Assembly: GCA_032433765.1 (NCBI GenBank)
Contig: JAVIAB010000092.1
Coordinates: 34,903,534 to 34,967,533 of the forward strand
Reading direction: 5' to 3'
Origin: Megaustenia siamemsis
Taxonomy: Eukaryota > Mollusca > Gastropoda > Stylommatophora > Ariophantidae
DNA length: 64,000 nucleotides
Below the pieces are notes generated by a model. That model worked only from the letters and a program-made list of their open reading frames with translations. It had not been told where the DNA came from and searched no databases. Made by a program: the position numbers and the translations under genes. Below are positions 24,164-34,955 of this stretch, in pieces (position 1 is the first letter of the stretch; every line of letters starts with the position of its first letter).

Positions 24164-25605
24164 GTAAGTAATTTAAAATGTAGTGATGTCATTATCAAAT
24201 ATTACTTCATGTTAGCCTACTGAATATAATGCATATCTTTATTTATTATGTCAGCGGTAACCCAGACCCCAAAACCAGTATACGCCACTGCCATCAGCAT
24301 ACCTTACATTATTTTATATTATGACCTCCAATTGTTATTCCAGGCAGGGCCTTATGGATCTTAAATTGATCTCACTATAGATATTAAATAAATTTGATGA
24401 CAACACACAACCTTGCTTCATACAGTTTTTTTTGTTGTTGAAACATCCCGAATTTATTTCCAGTTTTTATGGCCGCTGTTTGTTGCCAGTACATGTTCTG
24501 TATTATTTGTAGATCTTTGCTGTCTACGATTATGGCTTCTAAAATTTTGATTTTTTTTTTCTTTGTGATTTACTTTGTCAAATGCTTTGGCATAATGTAT
24601 GAAACATAGGTATAGATCTATTTTCACCTATAGGGCTCTTTCTACTAAAGATCGTATGACGCATATGGCATTGTTATTTCTTTATCTCCAACAAAACCGC
24701 ACTGTTCATCACTAATTTCTGGACCTATATTGTTTCACACACTTCTTCCACTTCTTCTTTGAGTATTTTTGTCCCTTCCCCATTATGCGTAATATTAGCT
24801 TATGTTCGTTCATCATCATAAAGATCTTTAATGTATTCCGTCCATCGTTCTCTTATGCTTTATTGTTCAATCAACAGTTCTCCTTCCTTTAATCTTAAAC
24901 GTCCAGTTTTTGATAGCGTTTATCTTCCTGTAAATTCTTTAGTTTGTTCGTATATAGCTTTGGCATCTCTTTTTGTTACGTTGCAATTTCTTTGCATCTC
25001 TGTTTTTAGCCGTGTTTCTTTTGCTTTATTGCATTTTATTACAATTTCTTTATTTAATCTCTTATACTCATCTTTGTTTTCCTTCTTTCTCCTTCGTGTA
25101 TCCATTAGTTGTAAAATGTCATCTGTCATCCATTTATTTCTTGATTTTGTCCTCACTGGTGGTATGACCACTTTTGATGTTTGTTGCATTGATTATTTTA
25201 GTATTTCCTAGTGTTCATCAATGCTTTGTATCTTCTCTGTTGCATTGTACCGGTTCTGAATTATGATGTTATATTTGTCTTGTAAACTCTTGTCTGATTT
25301 TAGTAAATCTAAATTTAACTTGATATTAACCGAGGCTCGTTTTGCTGCTTTTAATTTTACTCTAAGCTTTTTCACAGCTGCTACAAGATTAATATTGCAA
25401 TATGCAACTTGTCTAGTTTTCACACATACCAGGATGTTTCTAAATATAATGTTTATGTAATCAATTTGATTACGTGCGTTGTCTCCTGGGATTTTCCATA
25501 TCAACAGACGTTTTGGATGTTGCTTGAACCAGGTGTTTCTTATCATCATGTCGTGTATTCTTGCCAAGTCAATAAGTTTGTTACCTCTTTCATTTCTCTC
25601 GAGGA

Positions 25606-26545
25606 CTGTTTTTTTTTTCTTCTTAGCGAGAATATGTGATATTTCGTAAGAAGCCTTTACCATGTTTTTAATTTCTTCACTTTTTTTAACAAATAAGTTT
25701 TGCATACAATTAAGTCATTTCTTTTTCTTTGAGATGAAGTCAGTTCTTAAAGCAGATACATGAGTATGTGATTTGTTGAATGTATCATGTGTTTGTTTGA
25801 AATACCCTTCCATGCTGTATTTTTTAGGAACTGCTACTGTCGTTGAAGAGATCAAAAACATCGGTTTCGAAGAACTTTTCATTTTAACGAGAAACTGTTC
25901 TTCCCATTCTTCGTTAAATGATCGGACACCCACTCACTTTCACTGTTTCTCTTTGACGAACCCTTGCTTGCTTAAAGTCATCTTAACTAACACTAACTGC
26001 CAGCACATCGCAACACCAGCTGTAATAGAGTGTACCGACCTCACAACCAAAAAATTATGTTTCCACAATTATTTAGAACCGAATAGGTTGTAATCTACTC
26101 CATCTGTTGCAAGAAATATTATTACTTACAAACTACACCACATATTCACCGCAAATTACAAAGAAATTGAAAGATTAATAATAAGCTTCATTTTGATTTA
26201 TTCGATCTAAAATTCACAAATGGTGAAGGGTTATCAATTGTTAAATTGTTATAATTCCGTAACCACTGGACCGAGATATGTCCAGCGTTGCTCAAACGGA
26301 AGATCAACGTTAGATCTGTTTCCGGGTCAATTCAAACCGCGGCTAGGCATATTAACTGTTGCTTTTTACGAAAGATTTCGAAGAACAGTAACGTCGGCAA
26401 AAAAACGGCGGCAAACTGCGTCTTGACAGAAGGAAGGTTGTACTTGAAAATCGGCTTCCATGCATAGCACAGACTTATAGTGATAAATAGGTTTGCATCG
26501 GATCTTAAGCTATCGGTGGGGCATACATTACTTTGGTCACCCCTG
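25606..26545 (-). mobile_element. truncated hAT/ZBED-type element inside LINE A copy 3
   Basis: LINE A endonuclease sequence stops near 25,600 and resumes at 26,546. The right border reads back as CAGGGGTGACCAAAG, a hAT-like terminus. The left border is an A-rich run on the minus strand (25,609-25,620) and no matching terminus is visible, so the far end was lost. About 140 bp of LINE A are also missing at the junction. Confidence 0.7.
25715..25933 (-). pseudogene. decayed BED zinc finger of a hAT transposase
   Basis: Encodes GVRSFNEEWEEQFLVKMKSS, then a stretch ending VAVPKKYSMEGYFKQTH. This is the N-terminal BED-finger region of ZBED/GTF2IRD2-like hAT proteins. The zinc-binding CxxC appears as F-L-I-S and one of the histidines as Tyr (EGYFKQTH), so zinc binding is lost. 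After SKKKK the frame stops; the catalytic domain is absent. Confidence 0.75.
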
Positions 26546-27110
26546 CTCTAGACTCTCTGCTGTTGGTGCAAACATTGAATGAGATTAATATCTATTGGCT
26601 TTCCATTAAATTTCACTAAAAGTTCTGTCAGATATTGCCCAAAAGCCTTTTACTGTTATTGATCTTTTTGCATGCAAGATTCCAACTCCTCTTTGGGGTT
26701 CTGTACTTCCAGAATGTATGATTTTATTTTCATCAGAATATATTTCCCCTGATCCAGTGTATCTCATTTCACACAGTTCCAATAAATATAAACCCATTCT
26801 TGTATATTTTAAGTGTGGCGATTCATGATTAGACAAAGAAATTGCGACGGCGGTTTTCTGTTGCCTTCCGTCGGTTTGTTTAAGGTTGGCTCCGCCGGCC
26901 TTTAACAAAAAGTCTCATCCACAAGGCAGTGAGAGTGCTTTTTCTACAGGGTATCCTCCTTTAGCCTTTTACTCTCCCGAGCATACCTGCAAGGAAGCAG
27001 GGTAGCCTCAGGATGTACTATTTACTGCATACAGTTGTAGGTAAAATTACCCTTAAAGAAATATAGATTAAAGAGAGATTGTTAATGTAATAAATAGAGC
27101 TCGGATTTTA

Positions 27111-27223
27111 TGACCTAAAAATCATAAATATTTTAGGTCACATTAGTAACCAAAAAATCGTAGAATTGTGCTTACATTTATGACCTAAAATTCAAAGAAA
27201 TTTGCTTATCTTTATGACCTAAA
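27111..27223. repeat. TGACCTAAA repeats with a perfect inverted pair
   Basis: TGACCTAAAA at 27,111-27,120 faces TTTTAGGTCA at 27,131-27,140 with a 10-nt spacer. Further direct copies are at 27,181-27,190 and 27,215-27,223. AGGTCA is also the half-site of nuclear receptors, but the AT-rich setting and lack of a nearby promoter make a transposon-end origin as likely. Confidence 0.6.
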
Positions 27224-27239
27224 TGAAGCAAAATATGAC

Positions 27240-30008
27240 TTTAAAATATTCAATTACCGAAATATGGCATAAATTAATTACTAATTTTCCATTATAAATA
27301 ACGTTAAAATATCAGTTTTTTAGAACCGTAGGAGATAGATATCTAAAAGTATACCAGGGGCAACGCTTCCTCCCCTCTACTTTGTTTACTTGCTTGCGCC
27401 TTTTCGAAAGTCGTCCTTACCAATATTTACCAAGGGTGCTTCCGCACGATGATGGACGACTCTCGATATGACTGGCGCCTAACTTGACAGTTTCTCTCGC
27501 CAGGGGTGTACTGCTGTATAGTGCGACTGTGCCCTCCAATGGCGTCGCTCACCTTGACTGTTGCCTGGCTAAATGACTTGCCGCAAAACTGAGAACAAGG
27601 CCACAATGATAATAACCAGACAGCAACGCCCCCCCAGTGGCGTCGCTCACCTTGATGATCAACTTGATTGCCCCCGTGCTGAGAACAATGGCCAATAGAT
27701 CGTATAGTGTAGTCTCCGCGTTAGTGCATGACCATTTTCCCAGCGTTTACTACGCCCGATACAGACGATGACAGATATTGCTATCAAACATCAAGGAACA
27801 ATTCAGAAACACATTCCTGAGTATTTATTCATCTTCGAAAATCATTTAACAGTTAACAGTTGTAATTACACTTGGGCCAACAATTCCGCCCCTGTCACAC
27901 ACACTCTGCAGCCTGGCTGCGACTCACACAATAGTTTGACGACCAGGGTTCAACTCCCCTAGCGCTTGTGGCTAGGTTTATTATAAACCATAAAGTAGGT
28001 ATATAACTACTTTATATAAGTAGTAACTTATTATAAAGTAACTGGATAATTATGCAGACGATCAGGGTACACTTCCCCCTCGTTGATATCATAATTGAAT
28101 AATTTGTTGGACACTCAGGGTACACTCCCCTCGCCAACCGGATAATTCACTGTAGAATCATACTCCTGCTCGCCCTGTCCTAGCTCCAGAACCAGTGCAC
28201 GCTCTTGCGATACTTATTGCTAATTCTGGTGTGCTACGACACCCTCCAAGGAATCTGCCCTTGAAGTTAACAGGGAATTGCTCCCTCCTTGAAATATTCA
28301 GACTGTTCGTCGCACCTGGGCGCAACTACATTTCATGAGGACTTCCTCTGAAATCCACTCAGTGTTTAATCACATCTGGATCACACTGTGCGTGTTCCGA
28401 CACGTTTACCGAGCCTTCCCTCTCTGAAAAGACTCATCCCGTAATACAAATAGGTTGTGTGCTACGACACGTCATATCAGTCTTTTCTCTGAAAAGACTT
28501 CTCTCTAAATGCTTAGAGTTAGTATACTACGACACTTTATATTAATGAACACCTATCTCTAACTCCGTCTCTACCAGCGAACTCATAATCGTGCACTTCT
28601 CTGTGGGAATTCACTTCATAACTAGTCACTAATTAGTTAACACTGTCCCTCTTAATGTGTGCCACTTGTGTGTCTTCCGTCCTTTACTGAAACACTGCAT
28701 TACAACACTTCTATTCTATTCTATCACTGACACTAACTCATTACTTGAGGCTACCGTTCCTACTCTATCCTGTTACTGAATAACTCAAACATGATCACAG
28801 TACCAGCTGTAACAAACTAACACGCAGCTGTCTGCCTCTGATCCCAGCCAGGTCGTCACTCTAACTAAACTCAAACTATTCTTTTACTGACATAAACCCC
28901 TCGATCTCGTTTTCGTATCTCTCCTATTTCCCTTGTTGCATGACCTTTTTCACTGTCATAATTTCCACGTGGGCCTACTGAGCTCTTTTAACTCCCCTTC
29001 CATTTAACATACTCGCAATTTATCACTGCTATCTCCTAGAGTACTTTCAACCCATTACTGCTCTCCCCTACCTCCTACCTTATTATTACTGCCCTCCGCC
29101 TGCTTTATTGCCCCCTATCTCCTCCTAGTTATTTTTTTCTATCATAATAACTACCCCGTACCATCAATCCCAAGTACTACTCCCCTATTTGTTCTCTTTC
29201 TATATACCTCCATGGTCCTCTCCTTAGTTCCGTTACTGAATCTATTTTTACTTGTATTTGGAACCACCTCCATCTTCTCTTACTATCATCCCCTCTACTG
29301 CTACCTTTCCTATCCTTTCCCCTCATACTTTGTCTCCGACAGTCAATGTCGTCGCCTTGTCTCCAGATTCCACATATGGGCCCTTTTGAACCCCCAGACC
29401 AAGCCGATGTCCCTTGTTTATTCCCAATATGATATTTTCACGTCACTAAATTAGTCTCGCTCTGTACACTCCTCCTTGTAACCTATCCCCCCCCTCCATC
29501 TTCTATACTTCTTCCTACCTTATCATCTCCATTTCTATTATGTCTACCTACCCATCCCTACATTGCATTCCGCAATATCTTCTATTGTCTATTCAATAGT
29601 TTCCTTGTGTAGTCTTTTCCTTCCGGATACACTCACGGGACTACACCATTCTACTTTCCTTATTACTCACAGACCTTCCCCCAATATGCTAAATTCGTTC
29701 TTGCCTGCTTGCTCTGTGTAGCCCAATCATCCCAGATTAGTACTTCGCTAAAACACCTTTACCTCCCTGTGTAGCCTAATAATTCCAGATTAGTCCTTCA
29801 CTACCACTTCAATTTCCTCCGATCGTGTACTGTTCGTCACTCCTACTCTTTTTTTTCAATGTTCTATTTAATTACCCCTTATTTCTTATTACTTCCCTTA
29901 TTTGCTACCCCCGCTGCTACTACTCTCTTAGGCTTTCTTTCCTTTCCTATGTTTTATTCCCCTTAGATCCTTACTCTACTGCTCCTTTTTCAGGCCATCT
30001 TTCTATCT
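27240..30008 (-). other. pyrimidine-rich non-coding part, probably of a decayed LTR-type element
   Basis: The + strand is strongly C/T-rich (so A/G-rich on the minus strand) and continues into the minus-strand gag at 30,009-30,847, so I take it as the same decayed element. It carries its own small repeats: ggcgtcgctcaccttga at about 27,540 and 27,636; cagggtacactcccct-like words at 27,944, 28,063 and 28,115; four gtgctacgacac-like palindromes at 28,228-28,535; and a ~58-bp near-duplicate at 29,717-29,810. No pol motifs were found. Confidence 0.4.
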
Positions 30009-30847
30009 TCAGACTCGCCTGTTTCTCGGAATATTACCTCTATTTTCTAATCCCTGATACCTAACTCTCATCACTTGCCTATTAACCACTTCCCTACACT
30101 TACTTACAATATGTCCTATCCTCCCAAAGTTATAACATCTTCTCGTCTCTTGTATATTATTTACCACCTGATACTCTCCCTGTTGCTCCCCTCTCTGCCC
30201 CACATGATCCATTTCCATTGGGCTCTCCTGTCGATCGCTCCTAATTGTTTCTCTTTGTCTTCCTATCACTACTTCGAACTTTTTAGTAATCCCTCTTCCT
30301 CTATTGCTATCTTTATCAACTGTGATATCTTTGCAACCTTCTTCCTTGCTAAAATTAACTTCAATCCCCTATCTCTTATTCCCTCTATAAATGTCGCTAC
30401 CAACAGTCTGCTCACTTGCTCCGTCTCCACTCCCTGTCCAAACCCTCTCTCTGCTATTTCCCTTATCCTCTCCCCATACTCTTGTACTGTCTCGTTCTTC
30501 CCCTGCTGAGCCCCTTTTAGCCTCATGGTGGCGTGGTGCTCATCTTTATATATAGCATATATCCTCGCTAAATAATCTTTAATCTCCAACCAAGGTTCTT
30601 CTTCTACTTCTTCTATTCGCATTCTTATACAGTTAGCTACTCCTTCCCTACTAGTGGCTAACGCTAACTCTTTCCATTCTCTTTGGTTTAAATACTTTGA
30701 TCTCCCCCAAAATTGAATTGTTTGTACCCACTCCGAGAATCTCTCCTGTTCTCCAAAAAGTACAGGAACCCTCTTTGTTATTTCCTGCATCTGCTGATTG
30801 TTGCTTAACTTATCTATTACTTCCCCATTTTCATCATTGTTTGCCAC
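30009..30847 (-). pseudogene. degenerate retroelement gag
   Basis: 30,269-30,847 encodes 192 residues of Gag-type sequence: LFGEQERFSEWVQTIQFWG near the start and the helical GKNETVQEYGERIREIAERG block typical of the Ty3/Gypsy retrotrans_gag domain. 30,009-30,269 continues in another frame with a zinc-knuckle region, CYNFGRIGHIVSKC, in which the second Cys is Phe. The two frames overlap at about 30,262-30,290 with a -1 offset, after an A-run. No protease or RT follows. Likely a dead gag-only remnant; the frame offset may be a mutation. Confidence 0.75.
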
Positions 30848-31089
30848 TTATATATTTCTTGAGTCATTCCCTCCATTTTCTGTGTCTCTACTGTAAGTAC
30901 CCTTCCTAATATTAATATGCTCTATCTCACCCTATTTATCTTCCCTGTCTCCGTATGTACTCTCCCCGTTGTCTTCTTTACGTTTCACTACTATATTTAC
31001 ATCAAAATTACTCATAAATGTTTAAACTTATTCATGCATCTAATAGTTCATTTCATCATAAACATATCAATCTTATATCCTCATTCATG
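30848..31089. other. C/T-rich spacer between gag and LINE A copy 4
   Basis: Probably the leader of the gag element on the minus strand. It ends with ATCCTCATTCATG (31,077-31,089), the left target duplication of the LINE. Confidence 0.4.
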
Positions 31090-31947
31090 CTTATTTTAAG
31101 ATCCATAAGGGGCATGCCTGGAATAACAATTGGAGGTCATAATATAAATAATCTAAAGTATGCTGATGATACAATATTAATCGCTAAGAGTGAAAATGAG
31201 TTACAAGAAATGTTGGACATTGTAGTGAAGGAAAGCAAAAATAAAGGACTCAGCCTTAACAGCAAAAAGACAGAGGTAATGGTAACAACAAAGAAAAAGA
31301 CATCACCTCAGTGCAAAATAAAGACAAGTGGAACACTATTAAAACAGGTAAATGAATTTACATATTTGGGAACTTTGTTAACCTCAGACGGAAGATGTAC
31401 AAAAGAGGTGAGATGTAGAATGGCTCAGGCAAAAGCAGCTTTCCAAAAAATAAGGAAAATACTATGCAATCCACTTTTTGACAATAGAAACAAGAAAAAG
31501 AGTTCTTAAATGTTACGTAGAGCCAGTCTTAATATACGGATGCGAATCATGGACAATAGGACAACAGACAAGAAAATCACTGGAGTCTGTAGAAATGTGG
31601 TTTTACAGAAGAATGTTGAGAATACCATGGACAGCTAAGAAGAGTAATGAAGAGGTTCTGAGAAAGGTCAAAGCAAAAAGAGAGCTAATTTCCAATGTTA
31701 GGAAGAGACAATCATCATTTTTTTGGCCATGTAATGAGAAGACAACAACTTGAATATATTGTAACAACTGGAAAAATTGAGGGACGAAGAGATAGAGGGA
31801 AGCAAAGAGAAAATATAACGGACAGCTTAAGAGAATGGCTTGGCAGAAGGTCAACAACAGAAATGAATCATAGCTGCCGAGATCGAATGTTGTGGAGAGA
31901 CATGATCACCTACGCCACTAGGCCCGGTACTTGATGATGATGATGAT
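31090..31947 (+). mobile_element. LINE A copy 4, 5'-truncated, with target duplication
   Basis: Starts in the RT palm. Encodes KYADDTILIAKSENELQEML (YADD present at 31,138 on), the thumb, CESWTIGQQTRKSLESVEMW, RRMLRIPWTAKKSNEEVL, and ends in RDMITYATRPGT and TGA repeats. The flanking CCTCATTCATG at 31,079-31,089 and 31,948-31,958 is an 11-bp duplication (13 bp if AT is counted). One frame break near 31,480 and another near 31,720. Little decay elsewhere, so it is one of the younger LINE A copies here; it marks the left edge of the exon array. Confidence 0.9.
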
Positions 31948-31974
31948 CCTCATTCATGTATATACATATTTCAT

Positions 31975-32067
31975 GTGTGTCAACAACCCCAACTAAATCA
32001 ACAGCCACAGGCTCAACAACGCCAAGAACGTGGACAACACCAAGCACATCAACAACCCCAAGCACAG
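31975..32067 (+). CDS. array exon 0, 5'-truncated
   Basis: The last ~93 nt of a mucin-like exon, with the normal donor gtaatatt but no acceptor: homology starts at gtgtgtcaac, 17 nt after the LINE target duplication. Encodes VSTTPTKSTATGSTTPRTW and on. It has its own changes (PTKSTATG), so it is an old edge copy. Without an acceptor it probably is not spliced in. Confidence 0.6.
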
Positions 32068-33512
32068 GTAATATTAGTAGCTCACTTATAGTTGTTTTTC
32101 AGCCCTTATTGATGGCCAGTAATGTAATATCGCTTAAAGGAACATCAGGAACAAAATAGTGGGAAGGGAGTGTAGTTGTAACTAAAATTATGGATCAGTT
32201 GTCATGGTATTTGTATCCACCTTAGACATGTTTAGCTATTAATTTCTGCTCAGGGTAGGCATCGAAGAAGAAAACAAGAAGTGTAACTTCAACTTAATTT
32301 TCAAGAAATTTCACAGAACACACACATATACAAATATTCATGCATGCTCGCGCATCCACCCACCAACACTCATCCCCACCCAAACACACACGCTCACGCA
32401 CATGCAGCAGGAAAGTAAACTTTTAAAACATAGATGAATAGCGTGGGGAAATCTTCATCACATGCAGATCATATTAAAACAGATCATATTAAAGCACACC
32501 AGATCATATTAAAACAGGTGTTTTGCTCCTTTAGCCTTCTAGATTGTATTTAAAGAGACCTGGATCACAGGTATCTGTCTCATGCTGCATTTCAACCAGA
32601 AAGTTAACATTGTGTTAAGCATGTTCTTGAAAATACTCTGCTGTATATAGAACTTACATCCAAACTGAGTCACAGTTTCAAACTGAAATGGCTTAATATT
32701 TCTACGCAATGCTCTAAAACACAGTTGTTATCATCCCTCGTGCTTTGATAACAATGAATTCTCTTATCAGGGCCTGAACTGATGCTTTAATTCATCGTAG
32801 AATGATGTAGATGCTGGGCCTTTCGCGATATTCTCCACTATTGTTAATTTGTTATGGTATCCCTATTTTTTCTTCTCGGTGATCAAATATTTGTATTTAT
32901 CTAGTATAAATACATGTTGTTCCTCTCTCTCTCCCAGATTCAAATGACACTGTAAGTTCTGTTAGGATAACAAGACTCGTGTCGGCAGGGTATATTTCCG
33001 TCGCAGAGACCAGCATTTATTTACTGTTTGAAAAGTATTATGTCTTTTTCCTCTTTGTTTAATGATACGCATTTGAGTGAAAAGTAAGACAACATTCTTC
33101 ACAAAAACAAGGCACGCTTGTTTTCATGAACAGTAAATAATAATTCTCAGTGACCATTTTTACTGTGAGCAACATCTTGGTCGCTTCTAACAATTCCTCT
33201 TCTCTTCTTTCTGTGTTGGTCCAAAAATTACACCCCTTTTCTTTCCAACCTTAAAGGACACAAGATGTTACTAGATGTAGTGTTTTACAATTTTAAGACA
33301 AACCATAACGTATGCAATTTTCAACACAACACATCCATCTTCAGCATGTAAAAATGTATTTAACTGAAATTTCCATTTTATGAACAACGGCATTGCTGTA
33401 TAAGCAGTGTCTCAGTCTTTCCTTGTACAAAAACTCAGATAAGAAGTTATGGCATAATTACCTAAACTAGTATTGAATTCGCATGTGTCTAATAATAATA
33501 TTTTATTCATAG

Positions 33513-34082
33513 AAACAACAACAACACCAAGCACAAAATCAACAACAAGCACACCAGAAACCCCAAGCACACCAGAAACCCCAAGCACACCAGAAACCCC
33601 AAGCTTACCAGAAGTTCCAAGCTCACCTGAGGTACCAAGCACACCAGAAACTCCAGGTACACCTGAATCTCCAAGCACACCTATAACTCCAAGCTCACCA
33701 CAAGTGCCCAGTACTCCAAAAACACCAAGCACTCCACGAACTCCTAGCACAACAACAACCCCCAGCACAACAACAACCCCAAGTGCAACAACAACCCCAA
33801 GCACATCAACAACCCCAGGCACATCAACAACCACAGGCTCAACAACACCAACCACAGGCTCAACAACCCCAGGCTCAACAACACCAAGTGTATTAACAAC
33901 CCCAAGCACATCAACAACCCCAGGCTCAACAACACCAAGTGTATCAACAACCCCAAGCACATCAACAACCACAGGCTCAACAACACCAAGTGTGTCAACA
34001 ACCCCAACCACATCAACAACCACAGGCTCAACAACGCCAAGAACGTGGACAACACCAAGCACATCAACAACCCCAAGCACAG
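33513..34082 (+). CDS. array exon 1, mucin-like, intact
   Basis: 570 nt, phase 1 at both ends (acceptor tattcatag, donor gtaatatt), open throughout. Begins ETTTTPSTKSTTSTPETPST, with three 18-bp TPETPS-type repeats, then a Pro/Ser/Glu segment (LPEVPSSPEVPS), then Thr-rich sequence. Positions 33,872-34,075 are four 17-residue repeats of the form GSTTPSVSTTPSTSTTP. Almost all residues are Thr, Ser or Pro, as in O-glycosylated mucin stalks. No Cys. Preceded in frame by exon G of the upstream gene; being symmetric, it can be joined to any other unit. Confidence 0.85.
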
Positions 34083-34955
34083 GTAATATTAGTAGCTCAC
34101 TTATAGTTGTTTTTCAGCCCTTATTGATGGCCAGTAATGTAATATCGCTTAAAGGAACATCAGGAACAAAATAGTGGGAAGGGAGTGTAGTTGTAACTAA
34201 AATTATGGATCAGTTGTCATGGTATTTGTATCCACCTTAGACATGTTTAGCTATTAATTTCTGCTCAGGGTAGACATCGAAGAAAAAAACAAGAAGTGTA
34301 ACTTCAACTTAATTTTCAAGAAATTTCACAGAACACACACATATACAAATATTCATGCATGCTCGCGCATCCACCCACCAACACTCATCCCCACCCCAAA
34401 CACACACGCTCACGCACATGCAGCAGGAAAGTAAACTTTTAAAACATAGATGAATAGCATGGGGAAATCTTCATCACAGGCAGATCATATTAAAACAGAT
34501 CATATTAAAGCACACCAGATCATATTAAAACAGGTGTTTTGCTCCTTTAGCCTTCTAGATTGTATTTAAAGAGACCTGGATCACAGGTATCTGTCTCATG
34601 CTGCATTTCAACCAGAAAGTTAACATTGTGTTAAGCATGTTCTTGAAAATACTCTGCTGTATATAGAACTTACATCCAAACTGAGTCACAGTTTCAAACT
34701 GAAATGGCTTAATATTTCTACGCAATGCTCTAAAACACAGTTGGTATCATCCCTCGTGCTTTGATAACAATGAATTCTCTTATCAGGGCCTGAACTGATG
34801 CTTTAATTCATCGAAGAATGATGTAGATGCTGGGCCTTTCGCGATATTCTCCACTATTGTTAATTTGTTATGGTATCCCTATTTTTTCTTCTCGGTGATC
34901 AAATATTTGTATTTATCTAGTATAAATACATGTTGTTCCTCTCTCTCTCTCCCAG

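Larger units (their letters stand above)
22910..24290 (+). mobile_element. hAT element with 8-bp target duplication
   Basis: CCATCAGC lies at 22,902-22,909 and again at 24,291-24,298. The element begins CAGTGTCGTAT and ends with the inverse of CAGTGGCGTAT, typical hAT termini. Inside, at 23,945-24,163, is a hAT dimerisation-domain C-terminus. The rest of the transposase is missing and a LINE B fragment occupies 22,939-23,555, so it cannot move by itself. Confidence 0.85.
21617..26990 (-). mobile_element. LINE A copy 3, one element split by at least four insertions
   Basis: The 3' end (cat repeats and reversed tail) lies about 30 nt after the donor of exon G. The element then runs rightward: RT C-terminus 21,749-21,964 (FYRRMLRLPWTAKKSNENVL), thumb 22,330-22,540 (QVNEFQYLGTMLTSD), palm and fingers 24,299-24,740, linker 24,900-25,190, endonuclease 25,208-25,600 and 26,546-26,908 (TGSGEIYSDE, VGILHAKRSITVKGFWAISD). 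The sequence resumes at the matching point after each insert, so this is one old copy, interrupted at 22,054-22,317, 22,547-22,782, 22,910-24,290 and 25,606-26,545. Confidence 0.8.

Noticed and set aside
29212..30509. + strand frames of 80-144 codons at 29.2-30.5 kb
   Set aside because: Pyrimidine-rich shadows of the minus-strand gag region; no family features.
33412..34080. Long minus-strand frames rich in Val, Leu and Gly across every array unit
   Set aside because: They are mirror images of the Thr/Pro repeats on the + strand (no stops arise from the repeat composition) and lack splice or start context.
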